A stretch of 53,559 nt of DNA from Pseudomonadota bacterium. GTDB lineage: Bacteria; Myxococcota_A; UBA796; GCA-2862545. The stretch's first letter is position 1; every line of letters starts with the position of its first letter. Where the stretch lies: contig CANJMY010000016.1 of NCBI GenBank assembly GCA_947475315.1, positions 1 to 53,559 of the forward strand, read 5' to 3'. Positions 26,598 to 34,606 of this stretch are shown here, one piece after another. Made by a program: the position numbers and the translations under genes. The notes beneath the pieces were generated by a model. It made no database searches, was not told the origin of the DNA, and worked only from the letters and a program-made list of their open reading frames with translations.

Positions 26598-27461
26598 ATG
26601 TGGGCGCGCGTGAAGATCCTTGGGCGGATGGTGGCGGTCGCGGCGGTGGTCTCGTGGGCGCTCACGCGCTTTCCCTCCGCGGAGGAGCCCGTGCACGACC
26701 CGCTGCGGGTGTCGGTGCCGGTTGGCGCGTCGGCGGCGGCGTGGGACCAGGCGATTGAGCGCACCGTGCTGCTGGCTGAGGCGCGCCACCGCGGGTGGGT
26801 CGACGCCGATCCGGTGATCGGCCGGAGGTTGGTCGCGAACCTGCGCTTCCTGGGACGGACCGGCGCGGAGGTCGCGCTGCTCGACGAGGCCAAGGGGCTC
26901 GGCATGGATCTGACCGACGTGGTCGTCACCAGCCGCCTGCTCGACCGCATGGAGCGCTGGCTGACCACGCCGCCCGCGCCCCCGGATGACGCGGCCTTGC
27001 AGGCCACGCTCGACGCGCGCGCCGCGGCGTTCCGCGCGCCGGATCGGGTGCGCGTGCAGTCGGTGTTCCTGTCGCATCATCGCGGCGACGCGCTGGATGC
27101 GGACGCCGCGCGCGTGAAGGCGAGCCTGGTCGCGGGCGGGGCTGAGCCTGGGGACGCGCTGCTCGATCTGAAGCCCGAGGAGGACACGACGCCCGCGCGC
27201 CTGTCCGCTCGCTACGGCGACGCGGTCGGTGACGCGGTGCGCGACGCGCCGATCGGGGCGTGGGTGGGGCCGGTTCGCTCGCCGTTCGGGCTGCACCTGA
27301 TGCGGGTGAGCACGCGCACGCCGGGCGCGCTCCCGCCGCTGTCGACGGTCCGCCCGGCGGTGGAGGAGCAGTGGGCGCGGGATCACGCCCCGGCGTGGCG
27401 CGCTGAGCGGGTGGCCCTGCTCCGGGCGCGCTGGCCCGTCGTGGTCGAGGGGGCGCCATGA
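26598..27461 (+). CDS. PpiC-type peptidyl-prolyl isomerase, membrane-anchored
   Basis: This 287-residue protein has one N-terminal hydrophobic segment (about 10-25) and a parvulin-like domain at about 145-245. The parvulin signature is visible in VRVQSVFLSHH and in the end of the domain, GAWVGPVRSPFGLHLMRV. It is expected to assist folding of exported proteins in the periplasm, possibly those encoded beside it. The stop overlaps the next start as ATGA. The catalytic cavity residues cannot all be assigned, so catalytic activity is likely but not certain. Confidence 0.82.
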   Translation: MWARVKILGRMVAVAAVVSWALTRFPSAEEPVHDPLRVSVPVGASAAAWDQAIERTVLLAEARHRGWVDADPVIGRRLVANLRFLGRTGAEVALLDEAKGLGMDLTDVVVTSRLLDRMERWLTTPPAPPDDAALQATLDARAAAFRAPDRVRVQSVFLSHHRGDALDADAARVKASLVAGGAEPGDALLDLKPEEDTTPARLSARYGDAVGDAVRDAPIGAWVGPVRSPFGLHLMRVSTRTPGALPPLSTVRPAVEEQWARDHAPAWRAERVALLRARWPVVVEGAP

Positions 27462-28036
27462 TCGCGCTGACCCTCTGGACCGCGCTGGCGTCGGCCCACG
27501 CGCTGGCGCCCGCCGGGCTGGACCTGACCCTAATCGACCCGACCCACGCCTCGGTCGACTGGCGCACCCCCGTGCGCGAGCCCACCGGCGAGTCGCTGCG
27601 CCCCGTGTGGCCGGACGGCTGCACCCTGGCCGCGGGTGACCCCACGCCGGACGAGGCGGGGGCGCTGGTGGTGCGTGGGACCCTGGCCTGTACGGCGCCC
27701 TTGGTCGGGCAGGAGATCGGCGTGGACGGGCTCGTCGGGGCGACGGTGGACGTGGTGATCACCGTGCGGGGCGAAGGCGGCCGCGTGCGTCGCGCGCTGC
27801 TCCATGACCCCGTGTCGCGCTGGACCGTGGCCGCGCCGGATCCGGCGCCGACGGCGTCTTGGACCTCGACGGTGCCCGCTTGGCTGTGGCGGGCGCTGCG
27901 TGGCCTCGCGGCGATCCTGGTGGTCGGCGCCAGCGTGGAGGGGGTTCATCGGGGGCGGGAGGCGCGGGAGATCTGGGCCCAGGCGCTGGGCTGGACGGTG
28001 GGCGTCGCGGCGTTGGTCGCGTGGTGGTGTGCCTGA
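27458..28036 (+). CDS. HupE/UreJ-like protein lacking the membrane domain
   Basis: The first ~120 residues of this 192-residue protein after a signal peptide match the exported N-terminal part of HupE/UreJ_2 proteins (LAPAGLDLTLIDPTHASVDW, then PVWPDGCTL). Full members continue with a six-helix domain containing the GxDH and TaFTxAHS motifs. Here only two hydrophobic segments follow (about 142-160 and 172-190) and those motifs are absent. No downstream frame continues them either, so it is a shortened family member rather than a recent frameshift. It is coupled to the PpiC gene by an ATGA overlap. Confidence 0.65.
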   Translation: MIALTLWTALASAHALAPAGLDLTLIDPTHASVDWRTPVREPTGESLRPVWPDGCTLAAGDPTPDEAGALVVRGTLACTAPLVGQEIGVDGLVGATVDVVITVRGEGGRVRRALLHDPVSRWTVAAPDPAPTASWTSTVPAWLWRALRGLAAILVVGASVEGVHRGREAREIWAQALGWTVGVAALVAWWCA

Positions 28037-28085
28037 GGGGTGGACGCCGACGCGCCGCCGCGCAAGTCCTGGTCTGGAGGACACC

Positions 28086-28682
28086 GTGGACACCAGCTCG
28101 AGCGTCGTGAAGTTCGGGGGCGCGTTCGTCCTGGCCGCCATGCTCGGGACGGGCGCGTGGCGCCTGATGGCCGTGTCGACCGGGGACCTGCCCGTCGCGC
28201 CAGAGCGCCCGGTGGTCGAGGTGGCGCCGGTGGAGGCGCCGCCGCCGATCGACGCGACCCCGCGGCCCACACCGCCGCCCGCGCCAACCGCCGACCGTCC
28301 AGACCCGGCCGACTACGTGCCTCCGGTGCTCAACGTGGACGACCCTCCCCTGGAGGCAGGCGGCGCCACGCGCGAGCACCCGGGCGGCGCGTCCGAGGTG
28401 CGCTCCGCCGTCGAGTTCGCCGACGCCGACTACGACGCGGCGATCGCGCTCGTGCCGAAGGAGTCCAAGGTCTTGGCGCTGCAGGTGATGGACTCGTCGC
28501 GGGCCACGCTCGACAAGCTGAACTACTCCGCGTCGACCGGTCAGATCCCGGTGAGCGCCGCGCTCGCCGCGGTCGAGCACCAGCGCAAGGTGGTGGCGCG
28601 TCGCATCGCCACGCTGGTCACGCCGGAGGAGTCCGCTCGCATCAACCGCGCGCTCCGCGTCGGACCCGTGGACGCGCCTTAG
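28086..28682 (+). CDS. Single-pass membrane protein with Pro-rich linker
   Basis: GTG 28086 has an excellent GGAGG 6 nt upstream and gives a 198-residue protein. It has an N-terminal membrane anchor (about 8-27), a Pro-rich linker (about 40-75) and a helical C-terminal domain (about 105-190). I do not recognise the family. The long open frame further upstream of GTG is in a region with a different coding pattern and overlaps the HupE-like gene, so it is not used. Confidence 0.65.
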   Translation: MDTSSSVVKFGGAFVLAAMLGTGAWRLMAVSTGDLPVAPERPVVEVAPVEAPPPIDATPRPTPPPAPTADRPDPADYVPPVLNVDDPPLEAGGATREHPGGASEVRSAVEFADADYDAAIALVPKESKVLALQVMDSSRATLDKLNYSASTGQIPVSAALAAVEHQRKVVARRIATLVTPEESARINRALRVGPVDAP

Positions 28683-28792
28683 GTCGGGCCACAATCCGGT
28701 CGGTTGCGGTGTGCCCCGCGGGGGCGGGCGGGCTACGGGCGCCGAGCGTTGGAGTCCAGGGGGACTCGCGCCAAATCGCCAGTGGAGCACTC

Positions 28793-30697
28793 TTGTCCGA
28801 GATCCCTCCCACGCCCCTGACCCTCGTGCTGCCCGATCTCACCAAGGTCGCGCCGGAAGACCGGGACCGCGTCTGGTTCGAGACCTACTATCAGGGCGAC
28901 AAGGTCCCGCAGCTGACCTTCCGCGCGGTCATGATGGGCGGCCTGCTCGGCATGATGATGTCGGTGTCCAACCTGTACACCACGCTCAAGCTGGGCTGGG
29001 CGTTCGGCGTGGCGATCACCGCGTGTGTCATGTCGTTCGCGATCTGGGACGGCATGGTGGCGCTGGGTCTCGCCAAGTCGCGCATGTCGATCCTCGAGAA
29101 CAACTGCATGCAGTCGACGGCGTCGGCGGCGGGCTACTCGACCGGCGGCACCATCGCGACGGCGGCCGGCGCGCTGCTGCTGATCAACGGCGACGCGGAG
29201 CGCATGGGCTGGCTCCCGCTCGGCGTGTGGGTCTTCTTCGTCGCCATCCTCGGTGTGTTCCTGGCGATCCCCATGAAGCGCCAGATGATCAACAGCGAGC
29301 AGCTCGCGTTCCCGTCGGGCATCGCCGCGGCTGAGACGCTGCGCAGCCTCTACGCCGAGGGCGCGGCCAGCGTGAAGAAGGCGCGTGACCTCATCGACGC
29401 GCTCATCGCGGGCGCGGTCATCGGCGGCGCGCGCAGCTTCGGCATCATCCCCGAGGCCATCAACTTCGGTGGCTCGCTCGCCACCACGCGCGGCCCCATC
29501 GGCCTGGGCGCCATGGGCATGTCGTTTGAGCCCAGCCTGCTGCTCATCGCGGCGGGCGCCATCACCGGCATGCGCGTGTGCGCGTCCATGATGCTCGGCG
29601 CCATCGTGAACTGGTTCGTGATCGCGCCCTACGTGATCAGCCTCCCGGACTGGGTCGCCAAGGACAAGACCTTTGTCGGCCACTTCGAGGCGGTGCTGGG
29701 CGACGGCGGCGCGATTGAGGCCATCAAGGTGGGCCGCTGGAGCCTGTGGCTGGGCACGGCGCTGCTGGTGTCGAGTGGTCTGACGGCGTTCGCGCTCAAC
29801 TGGCGCACCATCGTCCGCGCGTTCACCGGCGCCCGAAGCGGCGCGGTCTCGGCGCACGACGCGAAGATGGCGGAGATCGAGGTCCCTGCGTCCTGGATGG
29901 TCATGGGCATGATCCCCACCACCCTCGGCATCTGCGCGGTCTGCTACCTGGCGATGGGCATCAGCCCGTGGCTCGGCGTGCTGTCGGTCGTGCTGTCCGG
30001 CGTGCTCTCGCTCGTCGCCTGCCGCGCCACCGGCGAGACGGACACCACCCCGATCGGCGCCATGGGCAAGGTCACGCAGTTCATCTTCGCGGTGGTCGCT
30101 CCCGCCGACAAGACCGTGAACCTGATGACCGCGGGCGTCACCGCCGGTGCGGCCAGCTCCAGCGCCGACCTGCTGACCGACCTGAAGTCCGGCTACTTGC
30201 TCGGCGCCAACCCGCGTCAGCAATTCCTCGCCCAGCTCTACGGCGTGTTCTTCGGCGTCGTGGCGATCATCCCGGCCTGGTACCTGATGGTCCCGAACAA
30301 GGCCGCGCTCGAGAAGTTCAACCCGCCCGCGACCAACATGTGGCGCGCGGTGGCCGACGCGCTGTCCGGCGGCATCGAGACCATCCCGCTGTCCGCTCGC
30401 TACGCCATCGTGATCGGCGCGCTGATCGGCATCGCGCTCCCGCTGGCCGAGTCGATGTTCCCCAAGGCGCGCCGCTTCCTGCCGTCGAGCATGGGCCTCG
30501 GCCTCGCGTTCGTCATCTCGTTCTCCAACTCGCTCGGCTTCTTCATCGGCGCGCTCATCGCGCAGCGCTGGGTGGGCCGGGACGAGAAGGCCTACGAGGA
30601 CAAGATCATCCCGCTCGCGTCGGGCGCGATCGCCGGTGAGTCGCTGGTCTCTGCGGCCTACGCGATGCTGAACTCGCTGCACATCCTCGCCGTCTGA
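28793..30697 (+). CDS. OPT-family oligopeptide transporter
   Basis: The TTG at 28793 with GGAG 6 nt upstream gives a 634-residue, roughly 14-16 helix membrane protein. The oligopeptide transporter signature is clear: FETYYQGDKVPQLTFRAV at the start, NLYTTLKLGWAFG, the segment around QLAFPSGIAAAETLRSLY, and a conserved late region with FSNSLGFFIGALI. Members import small peptides or metal chelates by proton symport. The open frame continues upstream for 251 codons but that part is out of character and overlaps another gene. Confidence 0.9.
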   Translation: MSEIPPTPLTLVLPDLTKVAPEDRDRVWFETYYQGDKVPQLTFRAVMMGGLLGMMMSVSNLYTTLKLGWAFGVAITACVMSFAIWDGMVALGLAKSRMSILENNCMQSTASAAGYSTGGTIATAAGALLLINGDAERMGWLPLGVWVFFVAILGVFLAIPMKRQMINSEQLAFPSGIAAAETLRSLYAEGAASVKKARDLIDALIAGAVIGGARSFGIIPEAINFGGSLATTRGPIGLGAMGMSFEPSLLLIAAGAITGMRVCASMMLGAIVNWFVIAPYVISLPDWVAKDKTFVGHFEAVLGDGGAIEAIKVGRWSLWLGTALLVSSGLTAFALNWRTIVRAFTGARSGAVSAHDAKMAEIEVPASWMVMGMIPTTLGICAVCYLAMGISPWLGVLSVVLSGVLSLVACRATGETDTTPIGAMGKVTQFIFAVVAPADKTVNLMTAGVTAGAASSSADLLTDLKSGYLLGANPRQQFLAQLYGVFFGVVAIIPAWYLMVPNKAALEKFNPPATNMWRAVADALSGGIETIPLSARYAIVIGALIGIALPLAESMFPKARRFLPSSMGLGLAFVISFSNSLGFFIGALIAQRWVGRDEKAYEDKIIPLASGAIAGESLVSAAYAMLNSLHILAV

Positions 30698-30702
30698 CGC
30701 TG

Positions 30703-31224
30703 TTGGTGGCGTCCCCGCTGCGCGTGGCCGTCGTGGGGCCCGAGTCCTGCGGCAAGACCACGCTCACCCGGGCGCTCGCCAGCGCCTGGGGCGAGCCGTG
30801 GGTGGAGGAGGTGGCCCGTGACTGGCTGGAGGCGCGCGGTGGTCTGTACGGCCCCGACGACCTCCCCACGATCGCCGAGCTGCAGCGCGCCCGGGAGGAC
30901 GCGGTCGCCGCAGACGCGCGTCGCTTCCTGTTCTGCGACACCAACGGCCTGGTGGTGCGGGTGTGGAGCGAGGTGAAGTACGGCGCCGTGCACCCGCGCG
31001 TGACGGCCGCCGAGCGCCTCGACCGCTACGCGCTCCACCTGCTGACCGCGCCGGACCTGCCCTGGGAGGTCGACCCGCTACGGGAGAGCCCGAACGTGCG
31101 CGACGCGCTGTTCGAGCGCTACGAGGCCGCGCTGCGCGCCGCGGGCGTGCCGTACGCGGTGATCTCGGGCCAGGGTGAAGCGCGCCTGCAAGGGGCGCAA
31201 CAAGCGCTGGCAGGCCTGGGCTGA
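30703..31224 (+). CDS. NadR-like nicotinamide riboside kinase-type ATPase
   Basis: This 173-residue P-loop protein has GPESCGKTTL (Walker A, about residues 12-21). It matches the kinase domain of NadR through VWSEVKYG, LLTAPDLPWEVDPLRESP, and the end ISGQGEARLQGA. NadR kinase domains phosphorylate nicotinamide riboside to NMN for NAD salvage. The N-terminal DNA-binding and adenylyltransferase parts of NadR are absent, so this is a stand-alone kinase. The start is TTG 30703 or GTG 30706, only 5-8 nt from the OPT stop, so the two are likely co-transcribed. Confidence 0.85.
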   Translation: MVASPLRVAVVGPESCGKTTLTRALASAWGEPWVEEVARDWLEARGGLYGPDDLPTIAELQRAREDAVAADARRFLFCDTNGLVVRVWSEVKYGAVHPRVTAAERLDRYALHLLTAPDLPWEVDPLRESPNVRDALFERYEAALRAAGVPYAVISGQGEARLQGAQQALAGLG

Positions 31225-31255
31225 CTCCAAGCGGCGCGTCCCCACCCTACCCGGG

Positions 31256-31261
31256 TATACT
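31256..31261 (+). promoter_or_regulatory. Candidate -10 element before Ser/Thr kinase gene
   Basis: TATACT (5 of 6 to the sigma-70 consensus) stands out in a GC-rich gap, 40 nt before GTG 31301. No good -35 is found 16-18 nt upstream, so assignment is tentative. Confidence 0.3.
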
Positions 31262-31300
31262 GGCGGCGCGCGGCGCAAATGGCGCGCGGGAGGGGAACTG

Positions 31301-33091
31301 GTGGAGAACGAGTCGGGGGCAGGTACAGGTCGGCACCGGTTCGCGATCGGCGCGCTGCTCGGCTCGGGCACGTTCGGCGACGTGTACCTGGCGCGCGTGA
31401 CCACCGCTCATGGCATCGAGCAGGAAGTCGCGGTCAAGCTGCTCAACCCGGGCATCAGCCCCAAGAGCCAGCCCGTCGCCCGCATGCGTGACGAAGGGCG
31501 CATGCTCGCCGCGCTCAACCACCCGGCCATCCTGTCCGTGATGGACTTCTGCGTGCTGGAAGGCCGAATCGGCCTGGTGACCGAGTACGTGCAGGGCGCC
31601 GACCTGCATGACTGCATCTACGGGGACGAGGTCATCTCCCCGCGCGCCGCCACCCACGTGATCGGCGTGACGGCCGACGCGCTCCACGCGGCCTGGCACA
31701 CGCCCAACGCGGTCGGTCGGCCCATGCAGTTGGTCCACCGCGACATCAAGCCCGCCAACATGCGGCTTACCCCGCACGGCACGGTGAAGCTGCTCGACTT
31801 TGGCATCGCCAAGTCCGACGACGAGCACCGTGAGACCGCCACCCAGCAGCGCATGGCGATCGGCACGCCGTCGTACATGGCGCCTGAAGCGCTCACCTAT
31901 GAGGTGCTCGAGGCGCTCCCGTCCCGCGACGTGTTCGCGCTCGGCTGCACGCTCTACGAGTCGATCGTCCGCGAGCTCTACTACGAGGGCTTGGACCACC
32001 AGGAGATCACGCGCCTCTCCAACAAGACCGAGCGCTTCATGGAGTGGCGCAGCAACCGCATGCCGCGCCTGGTCGGTCAGGACCCGCGCGTCATCGAGCT
32101 GATCTCCCGCATGCTGCGCTACAACCACACGGATCGCCCCACGGCGCGTCAGGTGGCCGACACCTGCCTAGGGGTGGCGGAGGGTGGCGCGGGCCCGTCG
32201 CTGTGGGCGTGGTGTCGTGCGCACACCTGGCCTGAGCCGCGCCTGAACAACGGCCCGTGGACCGGCCGTGTGATCGAGGACGACGCCGCGTCCGACAGCA
32301 AAGGGGCGTCGGCGACCAAGGCGCCTGCGGAGCCCGCTCGCGAGCGCAGCGGCGTGTCGCCCACCCTGGTGGTGCCCGAGGCGTCCAAGCCCTCGTCGGC
32401 CAACCCGACGATCGTAGCGTCGGAGGACATGCGCAAAGGCACGTCGGTGACCGTGGTCCGCACCGGTATCGACGGGCAGCCCACCGAGATCGTAATCGTG
32501 CACGAGCCCAAGTCGCGCTCGATCACCTCGCGCCTGCGTGACGCGGTGACGGTGTCCGTGTTCTTGGGCGCCGTGCTCACGGGCGTGGCGTGGTGGATCA
32601 ACCCCGAGATCGTGACCGGCGCGCTGCACGGCGACTTCAGCGCGCTCGCGTCCGCGGGGCCCGGCAAGGTCATGCGCAAGATGAAGCACCAGCTGGGTCA
32701 GGGCAAGGACACCGCGGGCGACACCGACGGCAAGTCCGGCCACAAGCGCAAGAAGGCGCGCTCGGGCACCGCGGCCGCGGACGAGGGCGACGACCCCGCG
32801 CCGGCCCGTCGTGGCGCGGGCAGCGTGGTGCGCGCCGACGGCGCAGGCGACGACGCGGCCCAGGTCCACCTGGACGGCGCGTGGTCCGTCCGTGTGGTGC
32901 CTGAGGACGGCTCCGCGATTCCCATCCCCCCGCGCGGGTCGGTGCTGGTGCCGCCGGGTGAGGTGCAGATCCTCGCCCGGTTCGGGTCGCTGGTGTCGCG
33001 TTTTGAGCCGCAATTCACCACGACGCTTCGTGCGGGCGGGTCGCTGCACATCGTCTGTGACGCCGAGCAGCAGACCTGCGATCGCCGCTGA
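31301..33091 (+). CDS. Transmembrane Ser/Thr protein kinase
   Basis: GTG 31301 (preceded by GGAGGGG) gives 596 residues. The kinase domain (about 13-290) is complete: GSGTFG (21-26), K47 in VAVKLL, HRDIKPAN (D148), DFG (166-168) and GTPSYMAPE (188-196), so it should be active. A linker rich in Ser/Thr/Ala (about 325-405) leads to one transmembrane helix (about 416-432). A Lys/Arg-rich stretch follows the membrane (about 447-495), and a C-terminal beta-rich domain (about 515-596, with PRGSVLVPPGEVQIL) resembles a PEGA-like sensor domain. The architecture is that of a Hanks-type kinase with an extracytoplasmic sensor, common in myxobacteria. Confidence 0.9.
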   Translation: MENESGAGTGRHRFAIGALLGSGTFGDVYLARVTTAHGIEQEVAVKLLNPGISPKSQPVARMRDEGRMLAALNHPAILSVMDFCVLEGRIGLVTEYVQGADLHDCIYGDEVISPRAATHVIGVTADALHAAWHTPNAVGRPMQLVHRDIKPANMRLTPHGTVKLLDFGIAKSDDEHRETATQQRMAIGTPSYMAPEALTYEVLEALPSRDVFALGCTLYESIVRELYYEGLDHQEITRLSNKTERFMEWRSNRMPRLVGQDPRVIELISRMLRYNHTDRPTARQVADTCLGVAEGGAGPSLWAWCRAHTWPEPRLNNGPWTGRVIEDDAASDSKGASATKAPAEPARERSGVSPTLVVPEASKPSSANPTIVASEDMRKGTSVTVVRTGIDGQPTEIVIVHEPKSRSITSRLRDAVTVSVFLGAVLTGVAWWINPEIVTGALHGDFSALASAGPGKVMRKMKHQLGQGKDTAGDTDGKSGHKRKKARSGTAAADEGDDPAPARRGAGSVVRADGAGDDAAQVHLDGAWSVRVVPEDGSAIPIPPRGSVLVPPGEVQILARFGSLVSRFEPQFTTTLRAGGSLHIVCDAEQQTCDRR

Positions 33092-33223
33092 GCGTGTCAC
33101 GACGCGCCGGGGCGCGACCTCCCTCGCGCTCGCCCCGGCCCTGACAACGTTCGAGCAACGCGCGATACGCCGAAGCCGTTCAGTGGACCTTCCGCAGGTC
33201 GATAGGAGCATGGTACCGTCTGC

Positions 33224-33229
33224 TAAACT
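33224..33229 (+). promoter_or_regulatory. Candidate extended -10 before small membrane protein gene
   Basis: TGCTAAACT contains an extended TGn -10 (TAAACT) 35 nt before ATG 33264 in a 172-nt gap that otherwise shows no gene. The -35 region is not convincing. Confidence 0.25.
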
Positions 33230-33263
33230 GGACCTCCCTTGCGTCCGCCTGGAAAGAACCTGA

Positions 33264-33875
33264 ATGTTGAACGTCGTGCTCGGCATCCTGATCGTCATCA
33301 TCGTGGTCTTGCTCGCGGCCAAGCTCTACACCGACCGGCAGCCGAATCGCGGCGCCGCGCTGCACGCGTCGCCCAAGCGTCGCGCGAAGCTCTCCAAGGA
33401 GCTGGCGGGCGCCACGGGCGACGCGCACGTTCGGGAGCGCGTGGTCGACACCGAGGGCCGTGTCGGGCTCGCGCTGACCGACGACAATCGGCTCGTGATC
33501 CTCACCGCGACCTGGACGGCCAAGAAGAGCGGGGAGGAGTCTGCCACGTTCGAGCAGCGCGTCGCGGACGCGTCGCAGCTCGTGCACGCGGACGTGCGCG
33601 AGCCGTTCTACTCGGAGCGCCTCAAGAACGGCGTCGGCCCCATCTACATGGAGGCCGTGGAGCTCACGCTGTTCGTCGATGACCTCGAGTCGCCCGTGTA
33701 CACGGTGAACTTCCTCGAAGACGACGAGCTGGCCGGGTCGCCCGAGCACATGGCCGCGCGCACCGCCGCCATGCGGTGGGAGGGTCTGGTGCGCGCGCTG
33801 CAGTTCCGCGCGTCGAACGATCGGCTGGCCAAGGGCCAGCTGGCTGCGCTCCAGTCGCGGGCTCGCGGCGCCTAG
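33264..33875 (+). CDS. Membrane-anchored protein of unknown function
   Basis: This 203-residue protein starts with a strong hydrophobic helix (about 2-20) and basic residues after it, so the rest faces the cytoplasm or periplasm depending on orientation. The body is mixed alpha/beta, with a central strand-rich part (TWTAKKSGEESATFEQRV) and a last helix. I do not recognise the family. Its TAG shares bases with the stop of the convergent CsgG-like gene at 33872 (palindromic CTAG). Confidence 0.65.
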   Translation: MLNVVLGILIVIIVVLLAAKLYTDRQPNRGAALHASPKRRAKLSKELAGATGDAHVRERVVDTEGRVGLALTDDNRLVILTATWTAKKSGEESATFEQRVADASQLVHADVREPFYSERLKNGVGPIYMEAVELTLFVDDLESPVYTVNFLEDDELAGSPEHMAARTAAMRWEGLVRALQFRASNDRLAKGQLAALQSRARGA

Positions 33876-34606
33876 GGCGCCATCTTCGACAGCTCGATCT
33901 TAGCCGTGTCCAGGTCCGGGTCGGCGTCGAGCGCGGCCTCGAAGGCGCTGCGTGCGCCGTCCTGATCCTTGGCGTCCAAGGCCACCAGCCCGCGGGACAG
34001 CGCCATGGTCGCGGCGACCGGATCGGCCTTGCGGGCGATCGCACCCTCCGCGGGCGGCTGGACCGTTCGACCGACCCGCGTCGGCTCGTCGGCCTTGCGC
34101 GTGGGCGCGGGGCTCGGGGTTGGCACTTCCATGATGTTGCCGGCGATCGTGGCGTCCAGCCCCGCCGCGAGGATGCCGGAGATCGACTTCTCGATGCTGA
34201 ACAGCTCGTCGACCGACCCAGAGCGCCCCGCGCCCACGACCACCTCGCCGGTCTCCACACGCACCACGCGGGCGTCGATGCGCAGCGTGCCGCCCAGCTC
34301 AAAGTACGTGCCCAACACCAGATACTCGGCGCCGACGAGGCGCCCGATCTTCGCGCTGGTGGCGGGGTCGACGCGGCCTGAGTGCCCGAGCTTGAGCTCG
34401 TCGAGGATCTCCTGGATGCGCGTGCGCTCCACGATCGTCAGCTTGGGGTCCGCGGCCAGATCCGTGACCACCATCTGCGTCAGGCCCACGCGCAGCGGCT
34501 CCAGGTCCGGGTTTCCCTGGTTGTCGAAATAAAGCACCGCGATGGCGCCGGCCCACGCGGGGTGGGGGAGCGCGCAGCACAGCAGCGCGAACAGCAACGA
34601 CCTCAT
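33872..34606 (-). CDS. CsgG/FlgO-like secreted protein with TPR tail (paralogue 1)
   Basis: This 244-residue protein has a signal peptide (ending HPAWA) and a CsgG/FlgO/TolB-N-like domain (about 20-130). Key pieces are VLYFDNQGNPDLEPLRVGLTQ, VERTRIQEILDELKLGHSG and VGAEYLVLGTYFELGG. A Pro-rich linker and one TPR-like helical pair (about 200-240) follow. Such domains build periplasmic or outer-membrane scaffolds. Its start overlaps the stop of the next gene by ATGA. The two proteins share the pattern ER-x-R, LDEL-x-LG-x-SG, V-DP-x-T and a strand pair, so they arose by duplication. Confidence 0.75.
   Translation of the reverse strand: MRSLLFALLCCALPHPAWAGAIAVLYFDNQGNPDLEPLRVGLTQMVVTDLAADPKLTIVERTRIQEILDELKLGHSGRVDPATSAKIGRLVGAEYLVLGTYFELGGTLRIDARVVRVETGEVVVGAGRSGSVDELFSIEKSISGILAAGLDATIAGNIMEVPTPSPAPTRKADEPTRVGRTVQPPAEGAIARKADPVAATMALSRGLVALDAKDQDGARSAFEAALDADPDLDTAKIELSKMAP

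Noticed and set aside
24540..27386. Very long opposite-strand open frame (948 codons) over the DUF3604 and PpiC genes
   Set aside because: It is Arg/His/Ala/Gly-rich without any domain, while the other strand encodes recognisable families; it is a shadow produced by GC-rich third codon positions.
28040..28792. N-terminal extension of the OPT transporter frame
   Set aside because: The 251 upstream codons overlap another gene and look like shadow sequence; TTG 28793 has a proper ribosome site and begins the family homology.
28733..30682. Opposite-strand 649-codon frame over the OPT transporter
   Set aside because: Composition is shadow-like and the plus strand encodes a clear membrane transporter.
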